A DNA stretch of 64,000 bases from an uncultured Bacteroidales bacterium (lineage in GTDB: Bacteria; Bacteroidota; Bacteroidia; Bacteroidales; Bacteroidaceae): positions 1 through 64,000 of the forward strand of contig CACYXI010000014.1 of NCBI GenBank assembly GCA_902778265.1, in the 5' to 3' direction. Within the stretch, counting starts at the first letter, position 1; the number at the start of each line of letters is the position of its first letter. Below are positions 55,642 through 63,921 of this stretch, piece by piece. The position numbers were made by a program, and so were the translations under genes. The notes under the pieces were generated by a model. It made no database searches. It was not told where the DNA came from and was given only the letters and a program-made list of their open reading frames with translations.

Positions 55642-56884
55642 CTAACTCTTCAAGTATTTCCCCGTCTTCGTGTACAGCCCCGTCTCCGGAGAGAACTCTA
55701 TGTACCCACGTCTCCTCCACGCACGCAACTGTTCCTTCGTGCCGTCAGGAGACTTGCCATGACTATTGCGAAGCGCTTGCAACTCAGCTTCGTTGAACGA
55801 GGCAGGCAGGTCTTCGAGTAAATTCTTCGGACCATGTCGCTGAGCCTCGATCAGAGTGCCCGTCTCATTGTCAATCAAGTCGGCAAACACCTGCATCTTG
55901 CTCCAGAGGTCGTGATACACAAGCCACTCAACAATCTCATGCGTTGATGATAGCGCGCTTAGATACATCCCAGAGATCATCATCGTCGGTAAGGTCGCCC
56001 AACTTAGCCATATCCATAGCCAGCTTGTCGGCAAGCTTGTTCAAAGGCTTGATGACGAAGCGCCCCTTGCATGTCTCCAACCGAGTGATATACTCATCCA
56101 GTTTCTCATAGAACTCATCCATGTACTTACCCTGACGGGGAATCCTGCCGTCGCGAACCGTTCGAGCCTTGTAGGAGAATACAATACGCCCGAAGGTGCC
56201 GTTCTTCAGATCCCTCTTGAAGAAACTGCGTGCGGAATAAGGCGTGGAACTGAACGTGATGTTCACGCGCAGGATAGGATTACCCGTGATACCGTCGGCT
56301 GTGGCACGCAAGGCACCCGAACGTGTGCGGTCAAAGATGTTACGCATAATCTGCGACACCTTCTTATGACCGCCACACATATCGTCAGCCATCTCCACCT
56401 CTGGCAGATTAAGGTACTGGGTATGCCCTCCCAACGCCTCACATGCCATAGCATTCTGAATGAAGGCAGGTCTGGTAGTGTCGGCAGGAGGAAACCATAT
56501 CGCCACATCAGGATGATCGGGCTTATCCTTGTTGGATGACTTCGACTTCACCTGTCTCGACCATTCCACGAGTTTCTTCATCTCTTCATCGTCGTGCTTA
56601 CGGAAATTACGGTTGATAGCCTCTACAAGATTACCGAATTGGCCTTTGTTACACCCACTATCCGCAACGAGGTTAGCCATTTCGCCACACATCTCCTTCC
56701 AGGAATTGTCAGGATACATAAATTCAGAATTACAGATATGCGCCCCCAATACAGGGAAAAGCATAGGAACAATAGGCTCGTGCATGTCTTTTGAGGCCTG
56801 CGTGAGCAAAAGTTTGATGCATTCTGTACCGTTTTTCAGTTCCGGCATCTTTGGTGCTGTTGATTTTGAAATATCGTAAATCAT
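55642..56884 (-). pseudogene. DUF3987-like element protein, frameshifted
   Basis: First frame 56884-55937 (315 residues, MIYDISKSTAPKMPELKNGT to SKRAIINA) has a degenerate P-loop LVADSGCNKGQFG. It stops at 55937. A second frame continues with THEIVEWLVYHDLWSKMQVF and ends GLYTKTGKYLKS at 55642. The switch is near 55945-55955, where one extra base would explain it. Family members sit beside DUF4248 and CHC2 genes, as here. Either broken or a sequence error. Confidence 0.75.
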
Positions 56885-56924
56885 TTTAAATCAGCTTTTT
56901 AGAAGAAATTAAACATAGAGACCG

Positions 56925-57100
56925 AGCATGGACAGGACAGTACGGACAGAAGGACAGTTGAATTTTGGAAAACACGAATTTTCTTTATCTTTACTTATAA
57001 CTATCTTATTATTAATTAGTTATAATATATAATATATAGAAAATAGAGATAAATGTATTGCAAAAACACATCTGTCCACTGTCCAACTGTCCGCTACGCT
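56925..57100. repeat. Mirror element, family N (GGACAG words)
   Basis: GGACAGGACAGTACGGACAG and AAGGACAGTTG, an AT-rich centre of about 110 bases (TATAATATATAATATATAG), then TCTGTCCACTGTCCAACTGT and CCGC. Separates two minus-strand genes. Confidence 0.8.
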
Positions 57101-57113
57101 CGGCCAAGAAAGA

Positions 57114-57494
57114 CTACTTCCCTATAAGGCCCTTGAGCGCTTTCCTGATCTCGCTTGCCACACCACTTGCGAATGCAGCCACATCAAAGTCCTTGTTGAT
57201 ATGGAAAGACTTGAAGTTGAGGTGGTATGAGCCGTCAGATCTGCGAGTGACGGTAATATACTCACCATCAAACACTTGCGGGTTGCGCTTGCGCACATTC
57301 ATTGGATAGGTTTCGGTGAACGTGAAATGATCATCATCACCACCAACACTATCTTCTGGAACATCATGGCAGATAACACCGATGTAATCCTTACCGAGCT
57401 TCAGGTGAGCATCTCTGAACATCTTCACCTTCAGGTTGACAGCCAAATAAGTGGAATGTGTGCCAAAGAAGGCACTTTTGTTTTTTGCTTCCAT
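57114..57494 (-). CDS. Unknown protein, 126 residues
   Basis: Begins MEAKNKSAFFGTHSTYLAVN and ends FASGVASEIRKALKGLIGK. No recognised domain; mixed charge, no signal or membrane segment. It has a promoter at 57617-57648, and CGTAGG repeats lie just upstream of that. In the accessory stretch with the DUF4248/primase genes. Confidence 0.65.
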   Translation of the reverse strand: MEAKNKSAFFGTHSTYLAVNLKVKMFRDAHLKLGKDYIGVICHDVPEDSVGGDDDHFTFTETYPMNVRKRNPQVFDGEYITVTRRSDGSYHLNFKSFHINKDFDVAAFASGVASEIRKALKGLIGK

Positions 57495-57616
57495 TTGTTT
57501 TTGTTTTTTTTATTTGTTTTTAAATGGAAACAGGCGCCTGTTTTTTGGAAAGTCCTCAGCCCACACCCCAGTCATACAAAGACCGCAAATGTCCGGCTTC
57601 GGGTTGTTTCCGAGAG

Positions 57617-57648
57617 CAAAATTACGCAAACATTCAGGGATATGAAAA
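57617..57648 (-). promoter_or_regulatory. Promoter of the 126-residue protein gene
   Basis: On the minus strand TTTT (57645-57648), 20 bases, TAATTTTG (57617-57624). Confidence 0.6.
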
Positions 57649-57683
57649 CATTTAGAGATATACATTTTTCGTATTTTCCAGAA

Positions 57684-57804
57684 CCTACGCCACAGCGTAG
57701 TATTACGATAAAATCCTACGCTGGAACGTAGGATTTCATCATATAATAACAGCAATTATAATCGTGATTTGGAAAACGTAGGATTTAATTTCATAAAACG
57801 TAGG
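57684..57804. promoter_or_regulatory. Cluster of CGTAGG sites
   Basis: CGTAGG at 57727, 57777 and 57799 and its complement CCTACG at 57684 and 57715, with a GCGTAG at 57695. Three are in the longer form AACGTAGGATTT or close to it. The cluster lies upstream of the promoter at 57617-57648 and before the next gene's stop. Looks like an operator array or iterons. Confidence 0.6.
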
Positions 57805-57808
57805 GTGT

Positions 57809-58549
57809 TTACATTCCCCATGATTTCATCTGGTTTTTGATTTTCTCTGCTCTCTCATACGTTTCGGCGGACGCTCCCTCTTTCGCTCTTCTCCTCCATT
57901 CTGAAATGTCACATTTCCCAACTCCCCTCTTGTCATTTACTGCCGCTTTGAAACTATCTTCTTTTAGGGTTAGCAACTTTTGCCTTTCCTGTGACGGCAA
58001 TCGAACTGTGACATTCTCATTCCAAGCATAGCAGAAGTCATCGTATGTACCTATAAACTTATAGGGGAAACCTGACCATTCCTTTATCAACACATATATT
58101 GGCACAACATGAGACTGAGCATTGATTAGATAGCGTTCCTCTTCCTTGGTTTCACATAGCGATAAAAAGTTATCCCATAACTTAATCAAACAGTTCCTGT
58201 CTGCCCCGTTAAATTTTCTGGTGTCAATATAATAATTAAACGATGAATCAGGATTTGTTCTCGATATCTTTAATTCTCTGTTCTCCTGATTCAATCTTGA
58301 AATTTCCTTGCGCAAATCTCCATGTTCTAATACCAACATCTTGGAATATTCTGTCAGCTTAGAATTTTCGTCCTTTAACTCTTCTATCTTACTATAAAGT
58401 TCTGCGTGTCGTTCTTTTACTCTTCTCTCGATAAAAGGTTCAAGATATTGGTTCAAGGATTCTGTTCCCCGAACCAAATCAGGAGATAAAGCATTCTTAC
58501 CCTTTTCGTCCTGACCTTTGGCAATATCTAATGGTGCCTCTGGCGTCAT
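57809..58549 (-). CDS. Coiled-coil protein of unknown function
   Basis: 246 residues. About 40-95 is a heptad coiled coil (RHAELYSKIEELKDENSKLT ... EISRLNQENRELK). The C-terminal 140 residues are globular (YYIDTRKFNGADRNCLIKLW; FIGTYDDFCYAWNENV) with no known motif. The layout, a coiled coil before a small basic domain, occurs in element-encoded proteins. It has its own promoter. Confidence 0.68.
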   Translation of the reverse strand: MTPEAPLDIAKGQDEKGKNALSPDLVRGTESLNQYLEPFIERRVKERHAELYSKIEELKDENSKLTEYSKMLVLEHGDLRKEISRLNQENRELKISRTNPDSSFNYYIDTRKFNGADRNCLIKLWDNFLSLCETKEEERYLINAQSHVVPIYVLIKEWSGFPYKFIGTYDDFCYAWNENVTVRLPSQERQKLLTLKEDSFKAAVNDKRGVGKCDISEWRRRAKEGASAETYERAEKIKNQMKSWGM

Positions 58550-58563
58550 TTTTTAATCAATTG

Positions 58564-58595
58564 CAAAGGTACAGAATTATTTTTATACTTGCAAG
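58564..58595 (-). promoter_or_regulatory. Promoter of the coiled-coil protein gene
   Basis: On the minus strand CTTG (58592-58595), 20 bases, TACCTTTG (58564-58571), 15 bases before the start. Confidence 0.65.
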
Positions 58596-58730
58596 TAAAA
58601 ATGCAATTTTCTGCAAAGCATTTTCTTTCTTTTGCAACATAAGAGGCAACACAAGGGAAAACATATAAAATTAAAATCTTATGTTAATACATATATTTCT
58701 ATGTAAAAACGAAATAAAATTGATTTTTGC

Positions 58731-58761
58731 TTGCATTTATCAAGAAAATTTATTAAGTTTG
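58731..58761 (+). promoter_or_regulatory. Promoter of the 149-residue protein gene
   Basis: TTG (58731-58733), 20 bases, TAAGTTTG (58754-58761). Confidence 0.55.
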
Positions 58762-58807
58762 CATCCGAAAACAAATCAACTTAGAACTGAATTAATAAAG
58801 AAACAAT

Positions 58808-59257
58808 ATGGCATTAACATTATTAAGCGCAAAAGATTTTGCCTTTACGCTAAAAGTAACTATACAGAGAACTGGTAAATTAGGTTTTTCAGCACCCACA
58901 GCAGAAGTACTCGGCATAGATGGCAACACCTATGCTAAGTTCTATATGGATGATGAGAATAAGCTATCTCCCGTAGTTGTTTTCAGCAAGAACAAGGACG
59001 AGGATTCATTTAAGGCTAACAAGTCAGGTGACTACTATTCTCTCTCCACCTCTATATTATTTGAGAGTTTAGGCTTTGACTTTAAGAAGCAGAACATTAT
59101 CTGTGACCTGAAGCGTGAAGAAGAAGCTGATGAATTCGTAGGCGGTGAAGCATACCGTTTAGTCAGTCGTGCACCAAAGAGCAGAAGAAAGACTACAGCA
59201 TCCACAACCACGGCACAAGAGCAACAGAAAGAGGTTGACAAAGAGGAGCAGCTATAA
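58808..59257 (+). CDS. Unknown protein, 149 residues, charged tail
   Basis: A compact N-terminal domain of about 110 residues (FAFTLKVTIQRTGKLGFSAP; YAKFYMDDENKLSPVVVF), then a Lys/Arg and Thr/Gln/Glu tail (KSRRKTTASTTTAQEQQKE). Resembles in size small element-encoded proteins, but I do not recognise a family. Ends just before a weak hairpin (ACAAGCCTAACATGCTTGT, 59268-59286). Confidence 0.65.
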   Translation: MALTLLSAKDFAFTLKVTIQRTGKLGFSAPTAEVLGIDGNTYAKFYMDDENKLSPVVVFSKNKDEDSFKANKSGDYYSLSTSILFESLGFDFKKQNIICDLKREEEADEFVGGEAYRLVSRAPKSRRKTTASTTTAQEQQKEVDKEEQL

Positions 59258-59265
59258 GGATCTAT

Positions 59266-59291
59266 AAACAAGCCTAACATGCTTGTCTTTA
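59266..59291 (+). terminator. Weak terminator
   Basis: ACAAGC, loop CTAACAT, GCTTGT followed by CTTTAATT. Confidence 0.45.
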
Positions 59292-59408
59292 ATTACATTA
59301 TAGAGAAAACTAAGAATAATATCGCAAAAAACATCTGAAATTCATTAAAATTTGGTCATATATATAAAAAAGAATGTCACGCAAGAGTGATTTTGGGAAA
59401 AATATTGC

Positions 59409-59416
59409 TATATTTG
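59409..59416 (+). promoter_or_regulatory. Possible -7 box of the methyltransferase gene
   Basis: TATATTTG followed by CACC, 9 bases before ATG 59425. If used, the mRNA would be nearly leaderless and the ATG at 59374 could not be the start. No -33 box at the right distance. Confidence 0.4.
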
Positions 59417-59424
59417 CACCTGTT

Positions 59425-60723
59425 ATGGCAAAGACACGAATAAATAATAATCTGGAAATTGAAGCCTTCCCCGAGGAAATCACCGAGGATGGCATCAAAA
59501 TTTATGGAGAAACCTCATACGAGAATCAAATAGCAACACTTAGTCACTATCTCCATACAGCCGACTTTAAGGGGAGTTATTTTGATATGCAAAAACAACG
59601 TAACGAAATGGTTAGTCTTATCCGTGAATTCCTAAGACATAAAAACAAATTACAGGATTACACGGAAGAAGAGATTTACCACGTTGCCGAATCCCCATTG
59701 GAATTTGATCTTTTCCGTGACTTTTACCAAGTGCCTTTCCCAAGTCCTAAGACATACGACCATACCTTCATAGATTTGTTTGCCGGCATTGGCGGCATCC
59801 GCATTCCCTTCGACGAAATGGGCTATCAATGTCTGTTTAGTAGCGAGTGGGATGCTAAAGCTTGCCAGACCTATTTTGCAAATTTTGGCACCGTACCATT
59901 CGGTGATATCACGAAGATTCCTGCTACAAGTATACCCAAGCATGATGTCCTGCTGGCCGGTTTTCCTTGCCAAGCATTTAGTATTATGGGTAAGATGCAA
60001 GGCTTTGCTGATACACGCGGCACTATGTTCTTTGAAATTGAGCGTATTCTAAAACACCACCAAACACCTTACATTCTTCTTGAGAATGTCAAGCAACTTG
60101 TAGGTCACGATGGCGGGCGCACATTTAAGGTTATACTAGAAAGACTAAGCCAACTTGGCTATCATGTCAAGTGGAAGGTGCTCAACGCCCTTGACTTCGG
60201 TCTGCCACAAAAGCGAGAACGTGTTATCATCGTTGGTTTCAAGCATAAGGAAGACTGTGACGCTTTCACCTTCGATATTCCGCATACCCCCTATAACCTC
60301 GCTAACATTCTCGAATCGGACAAAGATGTAGACCCTTCGCTTTTCGCTTCAGACCACATAATTACCAAACGACGTGAAAAGACAAAGGATAAAAATGTGT
60401 TCTATCCCTCTATATGGCACGAGAACAAAGCAGGGAACATAAGCATACTCAACTACTCTTGCGCCCTCCGCACAGGAGCCTCTTATAACTACCTACTGGT
60501 AAACGGGGTACGTCGTCCAAGTTCTCGTGAACTGCTACGTCTCCAAGGCTTTCCTGAAAAGTTCAGGATAGCAGTATCACACCAAGATATTCGTCGTCAA
60601 ACAGGTAATAGTGTAGCAATCCCGATGATAAGGATGGTTGCACAAAAAATAAATCAAATAATTAAGAACCGTGAACATGAAACATCCGAAACTCCGCGAC
60701 TCAAAAAAGCTGTTAACGCGTGA
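59425..60723 (+). CDS. DNA (cytosine-5-)-methyltransferase
   Basis: C5 methylase of a type II restriction-modification pair, 432 residues. Motifs: I FIDLFAGIGGIR (near 115), IV GFPCQAFSIMG with the catalytic Cys near 182, VI LLENVKQ, VIII LPQKRERVIIVG, IX RRPSSRELLRLQGFP, X RQTGNSVAIPM. About 110 residues precede motif I, longer than minimal methylases. An alternative start at 59374 adds 17 residues. Overlaps the next gene by 47 bases. Target sequence not readable. Confidence 0.93.
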   Translation: MAKTRINNNLEIEAFPEEITEDGIKIYGETSYENQIATLSHYLHTADFKGSYFDMQKQRNEMVSLIREFLRHKNKLQDYTEEEIYHVAESPLEFDLFRDFYQVPFPSPKTYDHTFIDLFAGIGGIRIPFDEMGYQCLFSSEWDAKACQTYFANFGTVPFGDITKIPATSIPKHDVLLAGFPCQAFSIMGKMQGFADTRGTMFFEIERILKHHQTPYILLENVKQLVGHDGGRTFKVILERLSQLGYHVKWKVLNALDFGLPQKRERVIIVGFKHKEDCDAFTFDIPHTPYNLANILESDKDVDPSLFASDHIITKRREKTKDKNVFYPSIWHENKAGNISILNYSCALRTGASYNYLLVNGVRRPSSRELLRLQGFPEKFRIAVSHQDIRRQTGNSVAIPMIRMVAQKINQIIKNREHETSETPRLKKAVNA

Positions 60724-61420
60724 GCCGTACCCTATCAACGAAATTCCAGAAGAAACGATCAAGCGTATTGGTCGCAAGTTCGTGTATATGCTTTGTGTCG
60801 GCTATAAAGACATAACCGGAGACGACTGGGGCAATGTCTTCGCTGAAGCCATCGGTGGCGAACACTTGCAATCGCCAGTCGGCATAGCTGATGTAGTGTA
60901 CGAAAAGATGGCATGGTCAATGAAGACCGTGAAAAAAGATAACCCTCACAATACAAATGTCACGCTTCGCCTGATTAGTGGTAGATGCTCACCAGATTAC
61001 TCATACAATATCAGTGACCCACACAAAGACATTCAGGCCACAGGTCGTGCCGTATTGAATATATGGAATGAACGCGTAAACATTGCACAGGATTATTATA
61101 ATCCATTACGCACTTCAATCCTTGTACGCAGCGAAGATTTACTGACTTTCTCTCTGTTTGAGGAAGAGAACCATCGGTATGTAGCCAGTAACTACCGCTG
61201 GGAAGAAAACAAGAATGGTAATCTGGAAGGATACGACATAGAAACCAACGAGAAATGCTTTACATGGCAACCACATGGTTCACAATTCACCATCCACACT
61301 CGTTTCCCTGCCAACATTGTCAAGTTCAAGATTAAGCAGCCACCAAAGCTCGATATAGATGACACTCTGAAACAAATCAATTATAGCGATGATTGGATTG
61401 AAATTCTAAAAAAGGAATAA
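60677..61420 (+). CDS. Probable type II restriction endonuclease
   Basis: 247 residues from ATG 60677 (a GTG at 60671 also fits). It overlaps the methylase end, the usual compact R-M arrangement. No strict PD-(D/E)xK is evident, but GIADVVYEKMAWSMKTVKK (near 69-87) is a good candidate for the acidic residue plus lysine core. The rest is soluble with basic patches (FPANIVKFKIKQPPKLDIDD). Assignment rests mainly on position next to the methylase. Confidence 0.65.
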   Translation: MKHPKLRDSKKLLTREPYPINEIPEETIKRIGRKFVYMLCVGYKDITGDDWGNVFAEAIGGEHLQSPVGIADVVYEKMAWSMKTVKKDNPHNTNVTLRLISGRCSPDYSYNISDPHKDIQATGRAVLNIWNERVNIAQDYYNPLRTSILVRSEDLLTFSLFEEENHRYVASNYRWEENKNGNLEGYDIETNEKCFTWQPHGSQFTIHTRFPANIVKFKIKQPPKLDIDDTLKQINYSDDWIEILKKE

Positions 61421-61446
61421 TTACCGCTATTGACATGCCACCCCCC

Positions 61447-61480
61447 AAAATGCTCATACTATTTGTATGAGCATTTTCTC
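61447..61480 (+). terminator. Terminator after the R-M genes
   Basis: AAAATGCTCATAC, loop TATTT, GTATGAGCATTTTCTC. Confidence 0.85.
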
Positions 61481-61510
61481 CATAATGACTGAACATATAT
61501 ACGATTAGTA

Positions 61511-61540
61511 TTGCAGAGTGCAATAGATTCATTACTTTTG
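61511..61540 (+). promoter_or_regulatory. Promoter of the small membrane protein pair
   Basis: TTG (61511-61513), 19 bases, TACTTTTG (61533-61540), 25 bases before the start. Confidence 0.6.
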
Positions 61541-61564
61541 CAGAATAATATCAATATAAGGCTT

Positions 61565-61870
61565 ATGAAGAAACTATTGACTTTATTATTTTTGTTATGT
61601 TCCATAGCTATTCTTGCAGAGGAGGAAGGTCAGGATTTGCCTGTGGGTAAGGGTGAATGTCTTTCACCATTCGCCTTGTTTATCCCCTTTTTTACGCCTT
61701 TAGTGCAATTAGCGTTTTATTTGTTTATTGTAGGGTTGATATATGTTATTGCCGAAATAACGGGAAAGCGGAACGAGGATAATAAGGTGTTGTGGATAAT
61801 CATTAGTCTTGTGGCAGGCCTTGTGATATGCCCAGCTTTGGTTTATGTTTTCAAATACATTACTACTTAA
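61565..61870 (+). CDS. Small membrane protein, function unknown
   Basis: 101 residues from MKKLLTLLFLLCSIAIL. A signal-like first helix ends near ILAEEEG, then two membrane helices (FTPLVQLAFYLFIVGLIYVI and WIIISLVAGLVICPALVYVF) joined by a charged loop TGKRNEDNK. No family recognised. A second membrane protein gene follows after 20 bases. Confidence 0.65.
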   Translation: MKKLLTLLFLLCSIAILAEEEGQDLPVGKGECLSPFALFIPFFTPLVQLAFYLFIVGLIYVIAEITGKRNEDNKVLWIIISLVAGLVICPALVYVFKYITT

Positions 61871-61890
61871 CGGATTTCTACGATAAAACG

Positions 61891-62292
61891 ATGCTGAACA
61901 TCATTGATTATTTTGCATATAGAACAATGAAAAGATTCAAAGGCAATCCTATGGATCGCAGAGAAGTGCAGTTGGTGCTATGCGTTGTGATATGCTGTAC
62001 GTTTTTCATTCCTTTTAATCTTTTCTACCTCATATTTAGAAATAGCATTATCTGCTATATTTCAATATTGATATATGTATTTGCTATTTATGCATTCTTC
62101 GACAGAAGATACAAGAAATACAACAACGATTATGAAAGAATGAAATTCTATCATAAATATGATGCCCATTGGATGAATAAATACATTCCGAACTGGACAA
62201 TATGGGTTGCGGGTATCGCTCTTTGTCCTATAGGGGTATGGTTCACATTTTACACGAACAAATTGCTTATAGAGGCAATGATAAACCATTGA
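61891..62292 (+). CDS. Small membrane protein, function unknown
   Basis: 133 residues from MLNIIDYFAYRTMKRF. Three membrane helices (LVLCVVICCTFFIPFNLFYL, IICYISILIYVFAIYAFF, TIWVAGIALCPIGVWFTF) with a basic loop FDRRYKKYNNDYERMK. No family recognised. The open frame extends upstream, overlapping the previous gene, but the ATG at 61891 gives clean spacing. Lies 10 bases before pabB. Confidence 0.65.
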   Translation: MLNIIDYFAYRTMKRFKGNPMDRREVQLVLCVVICCTFFIPFNLFYLIFRNSIICYISILIYVFAIYAFFDRRYKKYNNDYERMKFYHKYDAHWMNKYIPNWTIWVAGIALCPIGVWFTFYTNKLLIEAMINH

Positions 62293-62302
62293 AATAAATA
62301 GA

Positions 62303-63295
62303 ATGAGTTCTATCAAATACTTAAATCAAGAGGAAGCGATGCAGCGGATGGATACATACGCCCAAAGCAACACTCCTTTCCTTTTCGTCATAAGCTACGA
62401 TAAGTCACAAGCAATCGTAGAGGCATTGGAGAATATAAACCCAGAAGAAATACTCTATAACTTCAGCGGTGTCTCCAATATCCCATTTGACCTATCCGCA
62501 ACACACTCTGACGTTGATTGGCAGTTCATCAAGCCCTCACGCGAATCCTATCATCGCAGTTTTAGCAAGGTGCAGAATGCAGAACGTGCAGGCGACAGCT
62601 ACCTTGTCAATCTCACTTGTCGCGTACCACTTCATACCAATCTATCCCTTCTCGACATCTTCCTGCGCACCTCCGCTCGCTATCGCCTGTGGATACGCCA
62701 TCACCTCGTGTGCTTTTCACCAGAGATATTCATTCGCCTTGACAATGGAATAATTAGTTCCTATCCCATGAAAGGAACTATTGATGCCACCATGCCACAT
62801 GCCAAGGAGATTCTGATAAACGATAAGAAAGAAACGGCAGAACACGCCACTATTGTTGACCTGATTCGCAACGACCTCAGCATGGTAGCCAATCATGTCA
62901 GCGTTGATCGCTATCGCTATGTAGAAGAGATAGCCACACACAGAGGGTCCATACTCCAGACCAGTTCCGAGATTAAAGGCACTCTCCTGCCCAATTACCT
63001 GTCTCATCCCGGACATCTCATCATGAAACTACTTCCTGCAGGCTCAATTACAGGTGCACCAAAGCCAAAGACAATGGCAATAATCCGTGACGCAGAAACC
63101 TACGACAGAGGCTTCTACACAGGTTGCATGGGAATATGGAAGAATGGAAATATTGATAGTGCCGTAATGATTCGTTTCGTTGATGAAGAAGATGGCAAGC
63201 TCTACTATAAGGCTGGAGGCGGTATCACGGCAATGAGCAATGAAGAAAGCGAATATAACGAAGTAATAGAGAAAATTTATGTGCCAGTTTGTTGA
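62303..63295 (+). CDS. pabB: Aminodeoxychorismate synthase component I
   Basis: Makes 4-amino-4-deoxychorismate for folate synthesis. 330 residues, only the chorismate-binding domain. PMKGTIDA (near 153) has the Lys of PabB-type enzymes; ATIVDLIRNDLSMV, LLPAGSITGAPKPKT and YYKAGGGITAMSNEESEY are the conserved blocks. Overlaps pabC by 17 bases, so it is translationally coupled. The glutaminase subunit is not nearby. Confidence 0.92.
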   Translation: MSSIKYLNQEEAMQRMDTYAQSNTPFLFVISYDKSQAIVEALENINPEEILYNFSGVSNIPFDLSATHSDVDWQFIKPSRESYHRSFSKVQNAERAGDSYLVNLTCRVPLHTNLSLLDIFLRTSARYRLWIRHHLVCFSPEIFIRLDNGIISSYPMKGTIDATMPHAKEILINDKKETAEHATIVDLIRNDLSMVANHVSVDRYRYVEEIATHRGSILQTSSEIKGTLLPNYLSHPGHLIMKLLPAGSITGAPKPKTMAIIRDAETYDRGFYTGCMGIWKNGNIDSAVMIRFVDEEDGKLYYKAGGGITAMSNEESEYNEVIEKIYVPVC

Positions 63296-63875
63296 AACAA
63301 TATGTATCAAGGACGGAACTGCCCGCCACCTCCACTATCATGTAGAGAGAATGCAGCGCACCATTCGTCATTTCTTTCCACACATGCCAATGGTTGCCGA
63401 GAGCGATCTGCTCTGCGATGTCCCTACCATTGAAGGACTTCAGAAAGCTCGCGTTGTATATGACGAGCATGGCATCATCGAACGTACTTTCGCACCATAC
63501 TCCATACGTAGCATCAAGAACATCATCGTTGTAGAAGACAACAATATCAGCTATCCGTGGAAGAGTACCAATCGTAGTATGCTTGTAAAGCAGAGAGAGA
63601 AAGCCCCATCCTATGATGAGGTCATCATTGTGAAAGACGGCTATATCACCGACACCTCATACACCAACCTCTGTTTCTTTGATGGCACTACATGGTTTAC
63701 CCCCGACACCCCTCTTCTTCCTGGTACCATGCGTCAGCGTCTCCTTGATCAAGGCATTATCAAGGAAAAGAGCATACCGCTCTCCGACCTCAATAAATAC
63801 CAGTCAATAAGCCTCATCAATGCCATGATGGATTTAGGAGAACTTGTAATCCCAGTTAGCAAGATTCAAGTTTAA
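63279..63875 (+). CDS. pabC: Aminodeoxychorismate lyase (class IV aminotransferase fold)
   Basis: PLP enzyme that releases pyruvate to give p-aminobenzoate. 198 residues, shorter than E. coli PabC (269), as is common for this fold in Bacteroidetes. Candidate PLP Lys in NRSMLVKQREKAPSYDEVI (near 107); DTSYTNLCFFDG and TPDTPLLPGTMRQRLL (near 142-157) are class IV motifs. Operon with pabB. Confidence 0.88.
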   Translation: MCQFVETICIKDGTARHLHYHVERMQRTIRHFFPHMPMVAESDLLCDVPTIEGLQKARVVYDEHGIIERTFAPYSIRSIKNIIVVEDNNISYPWKSTNRSMLVKQREKAPSYDEVIIVKDGYITDTSYTNLCFFDGTTWFTPDTPLLPGTMRQRLLDQGIIKEKSIPLSDLNKYQSISLINAMMDLGELVIPVSKIQV

Positions 63876-63902
63876 CGTGAGTTCGACGAAAATTACCTTA
63901 TT

Positions 63903-63921
63903 AGCAGCAAGCTGCTTTTTG
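63903..63921 (+). terminator. Possible terminator after pabC
   Basis: AGCAGCAAGCTGCTTTTTG: short stem with a T tract. The rest of the window to 64000 is AT-rich with an ATTACCAGAAAATTT / AAATTTTCTGGT inverted repeat and no gene start. Confidence 0.5.

Noticed and set aside
55578..55796. 72-codon plus-strand frame near the E repeat
   Set aside because: Overlaps the supported DUF3987-like reading on the other strand and repeat sequence.
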